64,000 bases of DNA from Zopfochytrium polystomum (GCA_025765615.1 JAIVFJ010000052.1:248001-312000), one strand, 5' to 3'. Counted from the first letter of the stretch, positions 33,707 through 43,252 are shown. Notes: generated by a model not told the origin, from the sequence alone. Made by a program: numbers and translations.

Positions 33707-34067
33707 AGGTGGTGCTCTAAGCTCCTGCGGTAGCTATAAACTGTGAATTACATTGGACATGTCCTTGCAAAGTTTTCTCGTTTTTTTATTTCTCCACTCC
33801 TCTCACGTTTCCATCAAAAGCAAGAAAAGGACCAATTACCAAAGAAGTCCAACACGTGACTCCACTGTCCTCCCTGGTGTTTGGTGCAGTGTGGTGCCAC
33901 TGCTGCTGTGCTATATTTGTTGGGTCTCTGAAGGAAGGGTCAAGGGAAAAGAGAATCAGTGACCCCACTCCATTCGTTTTTTATGGCTGGTGTGCACTGT
34001 GCAGTGGGAACCCCAATTCACTCATGTTTCACAGCAGCCTCTCCTCCCCAAAGGTGTGGGTGCCTGG

Positions 34068-34616
34068 GCAAAGTGTGGCTGTGTCTTGGCTACAGAACAA
34101 CAATGTGGCAGTCGAGAAACTGTGAGAGATTGGCTTAGCAGGCAACTGGCAGACTGGCCTGCAGGAGCTGCCACAGCGTTGATGCAGAAGCAGCCAAAGC
34201 GGCAAGGTTTCTGATACCATGAGATCTTTTCTATTTCCCATTGTTGATGAAAAAGGTTGCAGTGTTGGGGAAAAAAAATGGAATGGAAAAGCATTTGTAA
34301 GGACAAAAAAGCAAGGACAATCCTTTTCTACAGCAGGGGAATTTGCTCAGCCATTCCATTGTTCTGAATCGCAGGAATTGTGCCTGCATGACTTAATCTC
34401 CCTCTTTTACAATACTGGCAGTGGCAAGTCCTGGAATTCCTGGAGTATCCAAGGCTCAAGCTCATACACGTGCCAGCACTGCTGTACAGCAACTGGATGA
34501 TTGGGCTAAAGCAGGTTGCCCTTGAAAATTGCCCCTTAGAATCATCAGAGGAGCACTTAGGAGGACAAAGTTGCAATCCATCCAGTTGCGTGCTCGCCAC
34601 ATAACTCTCAACTCTA
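34068..34616. other. No gene recognised
   Basis: Continues the sequence that in the partner duplication lies beyond the inserted Gypsy element. No coding or RNA signal seen. Confidence 0.4.
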
Positions 34617-34688
34617 CTTCCAGTCCGGGAATTGAACCCGGGTCTACCCCGTGACAGGGGGTGATACTAGCCACTATACTAACTGGGA
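34617..34688 (-). tRNA. tRNA-Asp(GTC)
   Basis: 72-nt cloverleaf: D arm AGTATAGTGGCTAGTAT, anticodon GTC in CTGTCAC, T arm CCGGG-TTCAATT-CCCGG, discriminator G. One acceptor pair (2:71, C-A) is mismatched, so function is likely but not certain. Confidence 0.85.
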
Positions 34689-35177
34689 CTGCACTATTCC
34701 CTCACACTTGTATTTACAATTTCTATAGAAATTTTAGGATCTCAGGTTTCTGTAAAATTTTCCAATCAAGAGCTGAAGCCCTTGTTGCCAATAGCCCACT
34801 TCATGCCCTGTTGGAAATTACTCCTTGATTGGCTGGCTCCACTTATCATGTGAGGTCCCTTTCAAGGTGCTGGAACCAAAAATCCGAACAAAGGATACCT
34901 GTAATGCTCCAGTGGCGCTATGGCACCCATCATTTGGGTGTGACAGATATGTGGTACAATAAGAATCCAGTGTTTGTCTCATGATCAGTTTAGGATACTG
35001 ATATCCCTGCACACACCATGCTTATCAGCTCTGTTGACCTTTAGGGTTGATCCTGCAAAAAGCAGAAACAAGGTATCTATCATGGAAAACCATTGTGCAG
35101 TTTGCTGAAATTTGTTTTGTGTTGCCAACACCCACACAGCCACAACCAAGAACACCTTTGGGCTGGCCTTTTCATGT

Positions 35178-35346
35178 AAGGCAGAGCTGACTGGTTAGCA
35201 GCAAGAGGCACAAGACAGACCTGAACCTATTGTGGCTGTCAGTTATTGTGATACACTGGCTTGCACTGTTGACAAAGACTCCGAGTATAGTGGAGCAGAA
35301 ACCCAGCGAAAACAGTTTTCCACCTCCTCCACTCAAGCAGATAGTG
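35178..35346 (+). mobile_element. LTR family A fragment, diverged
   Basis: Carries GACTGGTTAGCAGCAAGAGG and later phrases of the 415-bp LTR (ACTCCGAGTAT, CAACAGTTTTCC-like, CTCAAGCAGATA) with internal deletions. It is an old partial copy 110 bp upstream of the Gypsy element. Confidence 0.7.
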
Positions 35347-35475
35347 TCCATGCTACGTAAGAACGTAAGACACAAATGCATTGGTTGGATGAGGGTCAAC
35401 ATAGCATTGCAAAAGTGCAATCTCCGTAGCACCTACTGACTACTGATGGTTGTCAGTGTTATGAATCACCCTCTG

Positions 35476-35584
35476 GAAACCTCTGGAACATTCTAGAACA
35501 TTCCTTCATGGAACCTTCTGGAACCTTCTGGAACCTTCTAGAACATTCCTTCATGGAACCTTGTGGAACCTTCTGGAACCTTCT
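35476..35584. promoter_or_regulatory. Heat-shock-element-like array in the LTR
   Basis: Eighteen GAA or TTC triplets fall on one 5-bp grid (35476, 35486, 35491 and on to 35581), strictly alternating GAA and TTC in runs. The longest run is eight units (35511-35548). This is the nGAAnnTTCn pattern bound by heat-shock factor trimers. The array ends about 110 bp before the TATA box. Its heat response is inference. Confidence 0.7.
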
Positions 35585-35693
35585 TTGCTTTCCTGACTTG
35601 TCTTGTTGTCATTGGTATCATTGGTATCATTGTATTACTAATTGCTCTTTCTGGAACTTTCTTTGAGTCTTGACAAGGAAGACTCTCAAAAGG

Positions 35694-35700
35694 TATAAAA
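35694..35700 (+). promoter_or_regulatory. TATA box of Gypsy LTR promoter
   Basis: TATAAAA. The segment AAGTGAATTAT, complementary to the putative primer site, begins 35 bp downstream, about where RNA should start. Confidence 0.75.
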
Positions 35701-35811
35701 GGGGGATGGGGGACCTGTCCCATCCCTCAAGTGAATTATTGTTTCCAATACAATCATCACTCCTCTCAGTTCCTTGTCTGCCTTGTCCTGTCCTGCCCTG
35801 TTCCTGACATC

Positions 35812-35822
35812 ATAATTCACTT
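35812..35822 (+). other. Putative self-priming primer-binding site
   Basis: ATAATTCACTT lies two bases after the 5' LTR and is the exact complement of AAGTGAATTAT at 35729-35739, near the predicted 5' end of the transcript. In Tf1 of fission yeast an 11-nt match of this kind lets the mRNA's own 5' end prime reverse transcription. No tRNA 3' end complement is seen at this position. Confidence 0.7.
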
Positions 35823-35849
35823 CACCCTCTCCCACTACTCTCTGCCATC

Positions 35850-36773
35850 ATGTCTGACCCAAACAACACCTTCCCTGATGCAACTGCCTTCCAAGCCTTG
35901 ATGGACCAATTACAAGCCCTCTCAAGACAGACACACCAACTTCAAGAACAAGTCCTTCACCAGCAGCACCAGCTTCAACAACAACTTCACCAACAAGAAC
36001 ATCAAGCTCTTCCCCTGCCTCAAGCCAACCAAGCAAGAGAGCCCAAGGTTCCCAGCCCTGACAAGTTCACTGGGCTGGCCAAAGACCTTAGGAACTTCAT
36101 GGCCACTGTGGAGAATGTCATCCTTCTCCAACCTTCAAGATTTCCAAGTGAGCAAGTCAAGGTTCTTTTCACAAGCACCCTCCTGTCTGGTCAAGCTCAA
36201 TCATGGTACAGATCTCTCCCAAGCACACCCACCACCCTGCAAGAGCTCTGGGAGGGGCTGGAAGCTACCTTTGGTGACCCCTACGCATCTTGGACAGCAA
36301 GATCCAAGCTCAAGCATATCAAGCAAGGAAAGCAATCTTGTGTGGCCTACACCAACCAATTCAAGCAACTAGCCAGAGACTCTGGATACAATGATGCAGC
36401 TCTGATGGAGCTGTACCATGATGGTCTCCATGAGTCTATCCAAGACATGCTCTCCCAGTCTCTGCACATCCCTGAGACCTTGGAAGAGTACATTCTCCTT
36501 GCCATCAAGATTGACAACAGACTCTACTCCAAGAGGCTGAAGCAAAGACAAGTAGGAACTACATCAAGACCTACCCCAGCCCCTCAAGCTCTTACAGTTC
36601 CTGAACCCATGCAAGTGGATGCAGTTGAGACACTTCCTAAGGGTCCTCTGAGCCAAGAGGAGAAAACAAGGAGGGCCCAGCAGGGACTGTGTTTCTACTG
36701 TGGCTCCAAGGAGCATGCTGTCAAGGACTGCCCAAGGAAGAAGCACCCAAACCCCCAGGTCCAGGCTCACTGA
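35850..36773 (+). CDS. gag: Gag of Gypsy element
   Basis: 307 residues from the ATG 41 bp after the LTR. A glutamine-rich coiled-coil-like segment (residues about 20-55) precedes the retrotransposon gag domain (about 65-235, with FTGLAKDLRNFM and AQSWYRSLP). A CCHC zinc knuckle, CFYCGSKEHAVKDC, lies at 281-294 and should bind the element's RNA. Gag assembles the virus-like particle in the cytoplasm. The frame ends in TGA at 36771-36773, inside the overlap with pol. Confidence 0.93.
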   Translation: MSDPNNTFPDATAFQALMDQLQALSRQTHQLQEQVLHQQHQLQQQLHQQEHQALPLPQANQAREPKVPSPDKFTGLAKDLRNFMATVENVILLQPSRFPSEQVKVLFTSTLLSGQAQSWYRSLPSTPTTLQELWEGLEATFGDPYASWTARSKLKHIKQGKQSCVAYTNQFKQLARDSGYNDAALMELYHDGLHESIQDMLSQSLHIPETLEEYILLAIKIDNRLYSKRLKQRQVGTTSRPTPAPQALTVPEPMQVDAVETLPKGPLSQEEKTRRAQQGLCFYCGSKEHAVKDCPRKKHPNPQVQAH

Positions 36774-39691
36774 GGGGCAATTCCCTGGACCCTCCTCCAA
36801 GCTGCCCCTGTTTCATCACCACCACCAGCACCACAAACACCTCAGATTCCAAGCCCGACCAACTCACCATGGATGTCAAGATTCAACTCTCACCCAAGTC
36901 AACCATCACAACCAAGGCCCTTATCGACTCTGGATCATCCTGCAACATCATTGATGCCACCCTTGCCAAGTCTTGTGCCATTCCCACCATCAAGAAATCC
37001 ACACCCCTCAAGGTCCACTTTGCCAATCATGCTCTGTTCAAGGAAATCAGCCATGAAACCAAGCTAAACCTCCACATCCAAGACTTTCCACCATCCATGG
37101 TCAACCTGGAAGTATTGGATCTTGGCTCACCCACATTCTCTGTCATCCTGGGATTACCATGGCTGCAAGCCCAGAACCCTGACATTGATTGGGTCACTGG
37201 TCAAGTCCAACCTCCACCAATTGGAACAGTCACCCAAAACTCAAGTCAAGCCTCCAAGTCTCATGCTCTCAAGTCCCTGATTCAAGGCTCTCAGCCTAGT
37301 ATCCAAGGTCAACCACAAATGACAGCTCCAGTATCAGCCTGCAGCTCACAGATCCCAGCCAAGATTCAAGTTCCACAGTTCACAGTTCACAGTCAAGATT
37401 CAAGTAGAGCTCATAGAGCTCACAGTCATGGCCATGACTCTTGTTCACAGAACCCACAGTCAAAGATTCAAGTACCACAGTTCACAGTCCACATTCAAGA
37501 TTCAAGTTCCACAGCTCACAGTCTTTGCCAAGAACAGAACTCTCAGTCAAAGATTCAAGAATCACAGTTCCCAGTCAAGAATTCAAGCCCCACTGCTGAG
37601 GAGCACGACAACCTGGACCCATCAGACCTTTTGCTGGCATCCAAGCTACCAAAAGAATATCTCCCTTATGCTGATGTGTTTTCCAAGACCAAGGCAGACC
37701 TGCTACCAGCTCAGAGGCCTTATGACTGTGAAATCCCACTCAAGGATGAAACTTGCAGCCCACCTTTCAAGCCACTGTACCACCTCTCTCCACCAGAAGC
37801 CAAGGCCCTCCAAGAATACATTGAAGAAATGCTGAACAAGGGATTCATCCAACCTTCCAAGTCACCAGCTGGAGCTCCCATCTTTTTTGTCAAGAAGAAG
37901 GATGGGGGACTGAGACCCTGTGTGGACTACAGAGATCTCAATGAGATGACAGTCAAGAACCGCTATCCACTGCCTCTCATCTCTGAATTACTGGACAAAC
38001 TGAGCCATGCAAGGATATTTTCCAAGATTGACCTCAGAGGTGCCTACAATTTGGTCAGAATTAAGCCCCAGGATCAATGGAAGACTGCCTTCAGATGCAA
38101 ATACGGTCACTTTGAGTACTTGGTTATGCCCTTTGGACTTACCAATGCTCCAGCTATTTTCCAAGGCATGATGAATGACATCTTCAGGGATATTCTGGAC
38201 CTTTTTGTCATTGTCTACCTGGATGATATCCTGGTATTTTCATCTGACACTGCAAGCCATATGGGACATGTCAAGACTGTCTTGGAGAGACTCAGACAGC
38301 ATCACCTCTATGCAAAGCTGGAGAAGTGTGAATTCCACAAGACCTCCATTGAGTTTTTGGGGTTCATTGTGTCTGACAAAGGGATCTCCATGGCACCAGA
38401 CAAGATCCAAACTATTCTTGAATGGAAGGCTCCAAATTCCATCAAGGATGTTCAAAGCTTCCTTGGATTTTGCAACTTCTACAGAACCTTCATTGCCAAC
38501 TATTCTGCCATAGCCAAGCCTCTCACTGATCTCACCAAGAAGACCACCAAGTTTGAATGGACCCCAGCAGCAGAGCAAGCCTGGCTAGCTCTTAAGACAG
38601 CAACCACAAGTGCACCACTCCTTAAGCATGTGGATCCCTTGCTTCCCTTCACCTTGGAAACTGATGCCTCAGACTATGCCCTTGGCGCTGTTCTGTCCCA
38701 GCCAAGCTCTCAGGACCCCTCTGCTCCTCTGCATCCAGTGGCATATTACTCCAGGAAGCTGAACAGTGCTGAGTGTAACTACACAGTCCATGACAAGGAG
38801 TTGCTTGCAATTGTGGAAGCATTCAAATTCTGGAGACACTACTTGGCTGGTTCTAAAGGCATCTCTGTCTATTCTGATCACAAGAACCTCACCTTCTTCA
38901 GGGCAAGGAGGTTGCTCAAGCAGAGGCATGCCAGGTGGGCTGAACTGCTCTCTGAGTATGACTTTAAGCTGTGCTATTCTCCTGGCCACCTTAACACTGT
39001 GGCTGATGCCCTGTCAAGAAGAACAGACCTTGCACCTGAAGGAGGAGATGGTTTCACCCCACCATCCAAGACACACCTTTCATTGCTTCCTGACAGTGTG
39101 TGGGCCCATGCTATTTCCAAGTACCCCAAGCCTCACAAGATTCAAATCAGCCAAGAAGAGGAAAAACTTGAGATACTCAAGACAAGGCATGATGCAGCAA
39201 CAGCTGGACACCCAGGAGAGCACAAGACATATGAGCTTGTTTCCAGAGACTTTTACTGGCCAGGCATGAGGAAGAACTTGCAGTCCAAAAGACCAAGTCC
39301 CAAGCTAGACAACCTCAAGTTGAGACCTTTCAAGATCTTGGAGCAAATCAATCCAGTCACCTTCAAGCTGGATCTCCCTGCATCCATGAAGATCCACCCA
39401 GTTTTCCATGTCAGCCTTTTGGAGAAGTTTGTGGCCAATTCCATTCCAGGCAGAGTTGTTCCTCCTCCTCCAGTTGAGGTAGAAGGTGAAGAGGAATTTG
39501 AGGTTGAACAAATCTTAGATGCCAAGTGGTTTGGAAGGACACTCAAGTTCCTTGTTAAGTGGAAGGGTTACTCAGATGCTGACAACACCTGGGAACCTGA
39601 GTCAAACCTCACTCACTGCCAAGACCTTCTACTCAAGTTCAAGACCAGGTACCCCACCAAGTTGCAGAAGAGGCCTAAAAGGGGGAGATGA
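36689..39691 (+). CDS. pol: Pol of Gypsy element, integrase core deleted in frame
   Basis: The -1 frame is open from 36689 with no ATG needed, reached by frameshift at 36746. Residues are counted from 36689: retropepsin active site ALIDSGSSCN (Asp about 80); reverse transcriptase with YLDDILVFS (about 508-516); RNase H TDASDYALGAVL (about 657) and DHKNLTFF; the first half of the integrase zinc finger GHPGEHKT; and a C-terminal chromodomain VEQILDAKWF...WKGYSDADNTWEPES (about 930-985). From FYWPGMRK the text jumps to NLQSKRPSP, while the copy at 61551-64000 has 258 more residues there with the second zinc-finger half and the DDE core. The chromodomain probably guides insertion to marked chromatin. 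Integration cannot be done by this protein alone. Confidence 0.93.
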   Translation: MFLLWLQGACCQGLPKEEAPKPPGPGSLRGNSLDPPPSCPCFITTTSTTNTSDSKPDQLTMDVKIQLSPKSTITTKALIDSGSSCNIIDATLAKSCAIPTIKKSTPLKVHFANHALFKEISHETKLNLHIQDFPPSMVNLEVLDLGSPTFSVILGLPWLQAQNPDIDWVTGQVQPPPIGTVTQNSSQASKSHALKSLIQGSQPSIQGQPQMTAPVSACSSQIPAKIQVPQFTVHSQDSSRAHRAHSHGHDSCSQNPQSKIQVPQFTVHIQDSSSTAHSLCQEQNSQSKIQESQFPVKNSSPTAEEHDNLDPSDLLLASKLPKEYLPYADVFSKTKADLLPAQRPYDCEIPLKDETCSPPFKPLYHLSPPEAKALQEYIEEMLNKGFIQPSKSPAGAPIFFVKKKDGGLRPCVDYRDLNEMTVKNRYPLPLISELLDKLSHARIFSKIDLRGAYNLVRIKPQDQWKTAFRCKYGHFEYLVMPFGLTNAPAIFQGMMNDIFRDILDLFVIVYLDDILVFSSDTASHMGHVKTVLERLRQHHLYAKLEKCEFHKTSIEFLGFIVSDKGISMAPDKIQTILEWKAPNSIKDVQSFLGFCNFYRTFIANYSAIAKPLTDLTKKTTKFEWTPAAEQAWLALKTATTSAPLLKHVDPLLPFTLETDASDYALGAVLSQPSSQDPSAPLHPVAYYSRKLNSAECNYTVHDKELLAIVEAFKFWRHYLAGSKGISVYSDHKNLTFFRARRLLKQRHARWAELLSEYDFKLCYSPGHLNTVADALSRRTDLAPEGGDGFTPPSKTHLSLLPDSVWAHAISKYPKPHKIQISQEEEKLEILKTRHDAATAGHPGEHKTYELVSRDFYWPGMRKNLQSKRPSPKLDNLKLRPFKILEQINPVTFKLDLPASMKIHPVFHVSLLEKFVANSIPGRVVPPPPVEVEGEEEFEVEQILDAKWFGRTLKFLVKWKGYSDADNTWEPESNLTHCQDLLLKFKTRYPTKLQKRPKRGR
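36746..36791 (+). promoter_or_regulatory. Programmed -1 ribosomal frameshift signal between gag and pol
   Basis: The heptamer C CCA AAC (36746-36752) is in the gag frame exactly as X XXY YYZ requires. After 5 nt an 8-bp stem GGTCCAGG (36758-36765) / CCTGGACC (36784-36791) closes an 18-nt loop that contains the gag stop. Pol is in the -1 frame and open across the site. All parts of a canonical signal are present. Confidence 0.85.
39677..39691 (+). other. Polypurine tract, plus-strand primer
   Basis: AAAAGGGGGAGATGA directly abuts the 3' LTR and also encodes the last codons and stop of pol. Confidence 0.85.
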
Positions 39692-40044
39692 TGTTATGAA
39701 TCACCCTCTGGAAACCTCTGGAACCTTCTAGAACATTCCTTCATGGAACCTTCTGGAACCTTCTGGAACCTTCTAGAACATTCCTTCATGGAACCTTGTG
39801 GAACCTTCTGGAACCTTCTTTGCTTTCCTGACTTGTCTTGTTGTCATTGGTATCATTGGTATCATTGTATTACTAATTGCTCTTTCTGGAACTTTCTTTG
39901 AGTCTTGACAAGGAAGACTCTCAAAAGGTATAAAAGGGGGATGGGGGACCTGTCCCATCCCTCAAGTGAATTATTGTTTCCAATACAATCATCACTCCTC
40001 TCAGTTCCTTGTCTGCCTTGTCCTGTCCTGCCCTGTTCCTGACA
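39692..40044 (+). repeat. 3' LTR of Gypsy element
   Basis: 353 bp, identical to the 5' LTR except C at 39725. Followed by the target duplication GTCAG. Confidence 0.95.
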
Positions 40045-40382
40045 GTCAGCATGGACACCCTTAGCAACGTTGAATCAATTCCGTGATGTTATCACTCCAC
40101 TGGTTCCTCTGAATTGGATTTTTTTTTTCAGGATTATATCAGGAAATGGACCCTTTTGACCTAACCTAACTGAGCCCCCAAACCTTAAACTACACACCTT
40201 TGTTGTCAACTGCATGACCATTCTTGGCATTCAACGTATATCCAGCTGCACGGCCAATTGCTACGGCCCATGCCCTCCCCCTTACCTTTTCCTGCACTGC
40301 CTTCAGACACTGAGTATTGTCACTGGTACTTGTGCAATAACCTTGCAAGTCGGAGGACCAGTTTGCAGCCCATCTGCAAGCT

Positions 40383-40474
40383 CCGTCCATAGCTCAGTTG
40401 GAAGAGCGCATGACTGTAATGGTTTTCTGCCTGGTGCCATCATGAGGTCCCCAGTTCGAACCTGGGTGGTCGGA
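40383..40474 (+). tRNA. tRNA-Tyr(GTA) with 19-nt intron
   Basis: Exon 1 ends ACTGTAA, then a 19-nt intron (40420-40438), then exon 2 ATCATGAGG. D arm TAGCTCAGTTGGAAGAGC, T arm CCCAG-TTCGAAC-CTGGG, acceptor CCGTCCA/TGGTCGG with one T-T mismatch, discriminator A. Nearly all eukaryotic tRNA-Tyr genes carry such an intron. Confidence 0.9.
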
Positions 40475-41006
40475 TGGACTATACTCAGCACTGAATGCTC
40501 ATTTGTTCATTCCAAGCTCCTGCAACTGACATGCGCTCCACGTGTGACGCAATTTGCGTGGTGGTGCCAACTGCTGATAATCTCTTCGTTTGCATCAGCC
40601 AGCAGTCCCCATGCTTGTCTGTGGTTGAACCTTCATTGCCCAGGAGAAAGGCTTCAGCAGGGGCCACAGCTCAAATACTCTTACAACTACTGGGGCTTGG
40701 CAGTGTTCTATGTTGCAATTGTTTCCCACTTTTTGGTCTCCTTCAAGTAGCTGAGGCCAGATTCCTGTTGGAAACATAACTGGCGCTGGTCAGTGGTACT
40801 AGAAGTCAAAAGACTGCTAGTTTATTGATCCAGTTTCCTACCTTGACATTCTGCATCCAACTGTGACAAAATTTGATGAGAGGATTGCAAACTGTTGCCC
40901 CAAAGACTCAGTGCCAATAGAGAGGGCAGCCTCACCCAAACTAAGTCTCCACTCTCCTGTAAAGGCTGCAGTCTGCATATCTCAGATAAATTGGTTTCTT
41001 TGCAGT
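40475..41006. other. No gene recognised
   Basis: No motif-bearing frame or RNA fold recognised. Confidence 0.4.
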
Positions 41007-41305
41007 ACTAACTCTGCCAAAAAATCGTAAAATCTGGCCAAAGTTGGCATAAAATGGGCACTGAAATACCACATTGTGTGTCTACAGTAAAAACCCAACA
41101 AATTTTATGGTTTTTATGGAAAACTCAAGAAATATTCAAGATCATCTGAAATATCCAACAACAAGCAGATAATTAGGATACTTTGCCTTTTCCTGATACT
41201 TTCTCAATCAAATTTCTTTGGATTTTGGACACAATATGGAGTTCTCCAATGTGTATTTTATGCCAACTTTGGCAGGATTTTACAAATTTTTTTGGTGGAG
41301 TTAGT
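41007..41305. mobile_element. MITE-like element with about 50-bp terminal inverted repeats
   Basis: The left end ACTAACTCTGCCAAAAAATC and on through GTAAAATCTGGCCAAAGTTG matches the reverse complement of the right end (ACTAACTCCACC, GTAAAATCCTGCC, AAAGTTGGCATAAAAT). Weaker complementarity continues for about 40 bp inside. At 299 bp, AT-rich and non-coding, it looks like a non-autonomous DNA transposon. No clear target duplication was found, so the superfamily is unknown. Confidence 0.65.
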
Positions 41306-41501
41306 GAAAATAATAAAATAAAATAAAAAAAGGAAAAAAAAACCCCAATAGAGATAAGCGGACGACAGCCTTACTCTCCCTGGGGCTGAAGGGCTCATTG
41401 TTGCAGTTGGGGAAATCTTTCTCGATTGTCACACAAAACCAAGCTGAGTAACTCAAACACTGTCAATAATAAATATATGGACTGTGTAGTAGGTCTTTAA
41501 A

Positions 41502-41573
41502 TGACCCCTACGTGATTTGAACACGCAACCTTTCGATCTGGAGTCGAATGCTCTACCGTTGAGCTAAGGAGTC
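41502..41573 (-). tRNA. tRNA-Trp(CCA)
   Basis: 72-nt cloverleaf: GACTCCT/AGGGGTC, anticodon loop CTCCAGA, T arm GCGTG-TTCAAAT-CACGT, discriminator A. No intron. Confidence 0.93.
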
Positions 41574-42129
41574 CACTCATGTCACACTCCATGGAAATTA
41601 TGTGCAATGGATTGTCATGACTTGTCCACTGCCAGATATCCTGCATTCCATAAAACTCGCCTTGGAAAGGATAAGGACTCACTCTGATCCTTAAGACTGC
41701 ATTTCCTATGTGATTCAATTTGATTCAATCCTTTGACCTCAAAATGCAACTTTCCCAAAGGGTTTTGTTATCTAATTTGGAAAAACAGTGGCACAGACTG
41801 GCACAATGGCACTGTAGGTTGCCCTCCTCAAGTTGTGGAAGGTTTAAACACTGCCTGGTCTGCCATTTCCAAACCGCTGAGGTTTGTGGCCTGCTAGACG
41901 CTCCATACAGTGCGAGGCCTGGGGAGCGAGGTGATGGCGGACAACAGGCAGCAACAAACAGAACTCAGTTCTGTGTGCTAATAACATAAGGGCATGTTGG
42001 AAGGAAACAAAATGAAGAAGAAAAGGAAGCTTTCTTCTTTTCCTTTTTTTTTTTTTTTTTTTTGGAAAGAGGATCTGATGCGAAGTTTTGTCCACAAACA
42101 TGGTCCTTACGGTTTGCTGCCCTGGGCAT
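41574..42129. other. No gene recognised; T run
   Basis: A T run at about 42041-42063. Nothing coding seen. Confidence 0.4.
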
Positions 42130-42201
42130 GGCTGCATAGTGTAGGGGTTATCACATCAGATTTTGATTCTGGGAACCCCGGTTCGAATCCGGGTGCGGCC
42201 T
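42130..42201 (+). tRNA. tRNA-Gln(TTG)
   Basis: 72-nt cloverleaf: GGCTGCA/TGCGGCC, anticodon TTG in loop TTTTGAT, T arm CCCGG-TTCGAAT-CCGGG, discriminator T. Confidence 0.92.
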
Positions 42202-43198
42202 CAACATTTGGGTTGACGGTCTCCCCACAGTGGAAATTGTGATGGTGGGGGCCTTGAAGACTCCCACAATCAGTCTGGAGTGTCGAGGGGAGGCTGGTTG
42301 GTGGTGCTGCCACCAAACAGAGGCAGGTGACACTGAGCAGGTATTTTTCTCTTGTTTTTCTAACTACACTGGGCAGTGATTGCTTTGTCGAAGCATAGCA
42401 AATAAATGATGCGAGGGGCTTCATTGCAATTTGCTTTGATGGGTACAAGTTGATCCAATAAATTGGTATTGCTGTTTTGCTCCAGACTGTTTCCGTGCAG
42501 AGAAAAAAAAAAAAAACAGCCTGAGCAGAGCCTCCAGACAGAGCTTGTTTCATAGCTAAAATGATCAAAAGTGGCAGTGGCAAGAGTGGTTCAACCTCTA
42601 AGGCGAGACCTTTTCTTGTTCTTGACTGTTTTTATGGGCAAAACTAAATGTAAAATCAATTTGGGAATGCAGGAGACTGACATGACAAAGATCGCGACCA
42701 AAAAAGAAAAGAAAACTTTTTAACTTATTCTTTGCTGCCTTGCAGCACATCAAAAACTGTCACGCTTGGATTGCTGTTCAAACAAAATGGGAAAAGTTTT
42801 TCTGGACAAACCAACAGACCCCCCAGTTTTTCTGCGCAGTGTCAATTACAATCTGTGCACAGCAACACTTTAAACAAAGCAGCAATATTTGTCCCTTTTT
42901 TCTGGCCATGGGGAGGACACAATTACACCTGAGTTGCGTCATGTTTGAGCCTCACCTGGGAATGATCAGGCTTTCTCTCCTTGAATTTGCCCCCCACCAG
43001 GTGGGCTCTTGAAAAAAGAGACCAGAGTGTATATAATGGAACTTTTTGGAACAAAGTTCTAGTCATGCAATGCTGCAGGTGTGGTCCACTCTGAGCACAC
43101 TGACCAACTTTGCTGTTCTTGCTGGAAAATGCATTGGAGAAGGCGAGATACTAGTCAACAGAGTAACACTGGGTATTTGCCATATTCATAGGCACTGC
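42202..43198. other. No gene recognised
   Basis: Short frames only, none with motifs. Confidence 0.4.
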
Positions 43199-43252
43199 CC
43201 AACAGTGGATTCAGTGGTAGAATTATTGCCTGACGCACAGTAGGCCTGTTGC
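43199..43252 (+). pseudogene. tRNA-Gly(GCC) relic
   Basis: CAACAGTGGATTCAGTGGTAGAATTATTGCC matches the 5' half of the genes at 33636 and 60766 with one inserted base and one substitution. The anticodon arm is altered and the T arm is gone, with a remnant of the 3' acceptor (TGTTGC). Confidence 0.75.

Larger units (their letters stand above)
31605..34067. repeat. Segmental duplication, copy 1 (partner 58715-61197)
   Basis: From TTGTGCTTTTTGTCAG at 31605 to GCCTGGG at 34067 the sequence matches 58715-61197 in the same orientation with only scattered differences. Four tRNA genes are included. The match ends at 34067 because the partner is interrupted there by a Gypsy element. Confidence 0.93.
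35457..35809 (+). repeat. 5' LTR of Gypsy element
   Basis: 353 bp, TG..CA ends, with a GAA/TTC array in U3 (35476-35584), TATAAAA at 35694-35700 and a likely transcript start near 35725-35729. Only position 35490 differs from the 3' LTR. Confidence 0.95.
35457..40044 (+). mobile_element. Complete Ty3/Gypsy chromovirus, 4588 bp, target duplication GTCAG
   Basis: Two 353-bp LTRs (35457-35809 and 39692-40044) differ at a single base (A at 35490, C at 39725). The whole is flanked by GTCAG on each side (35452-35456 and 40045-40049), so it is a recent intact insertion. Inside are gag, a -1 frameshift signal, pol with protease, RT, RNase H and chromodomain, and a polypurine tract. The integrase core is missing compared with the copy at 61198-64000, so it should depend on integrase supplied by another copy. 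Start TGTT and end GACA are typical LTR termini. Confidence 0.95.

Noticed and set aside
38240..38578. Antisense frames inside Gypsy pol (also at 38669 and their counterparts in the second copy)
   Set aside because: They mirror the coding strand of pol and occur identically in both copies because the DNA is the same.
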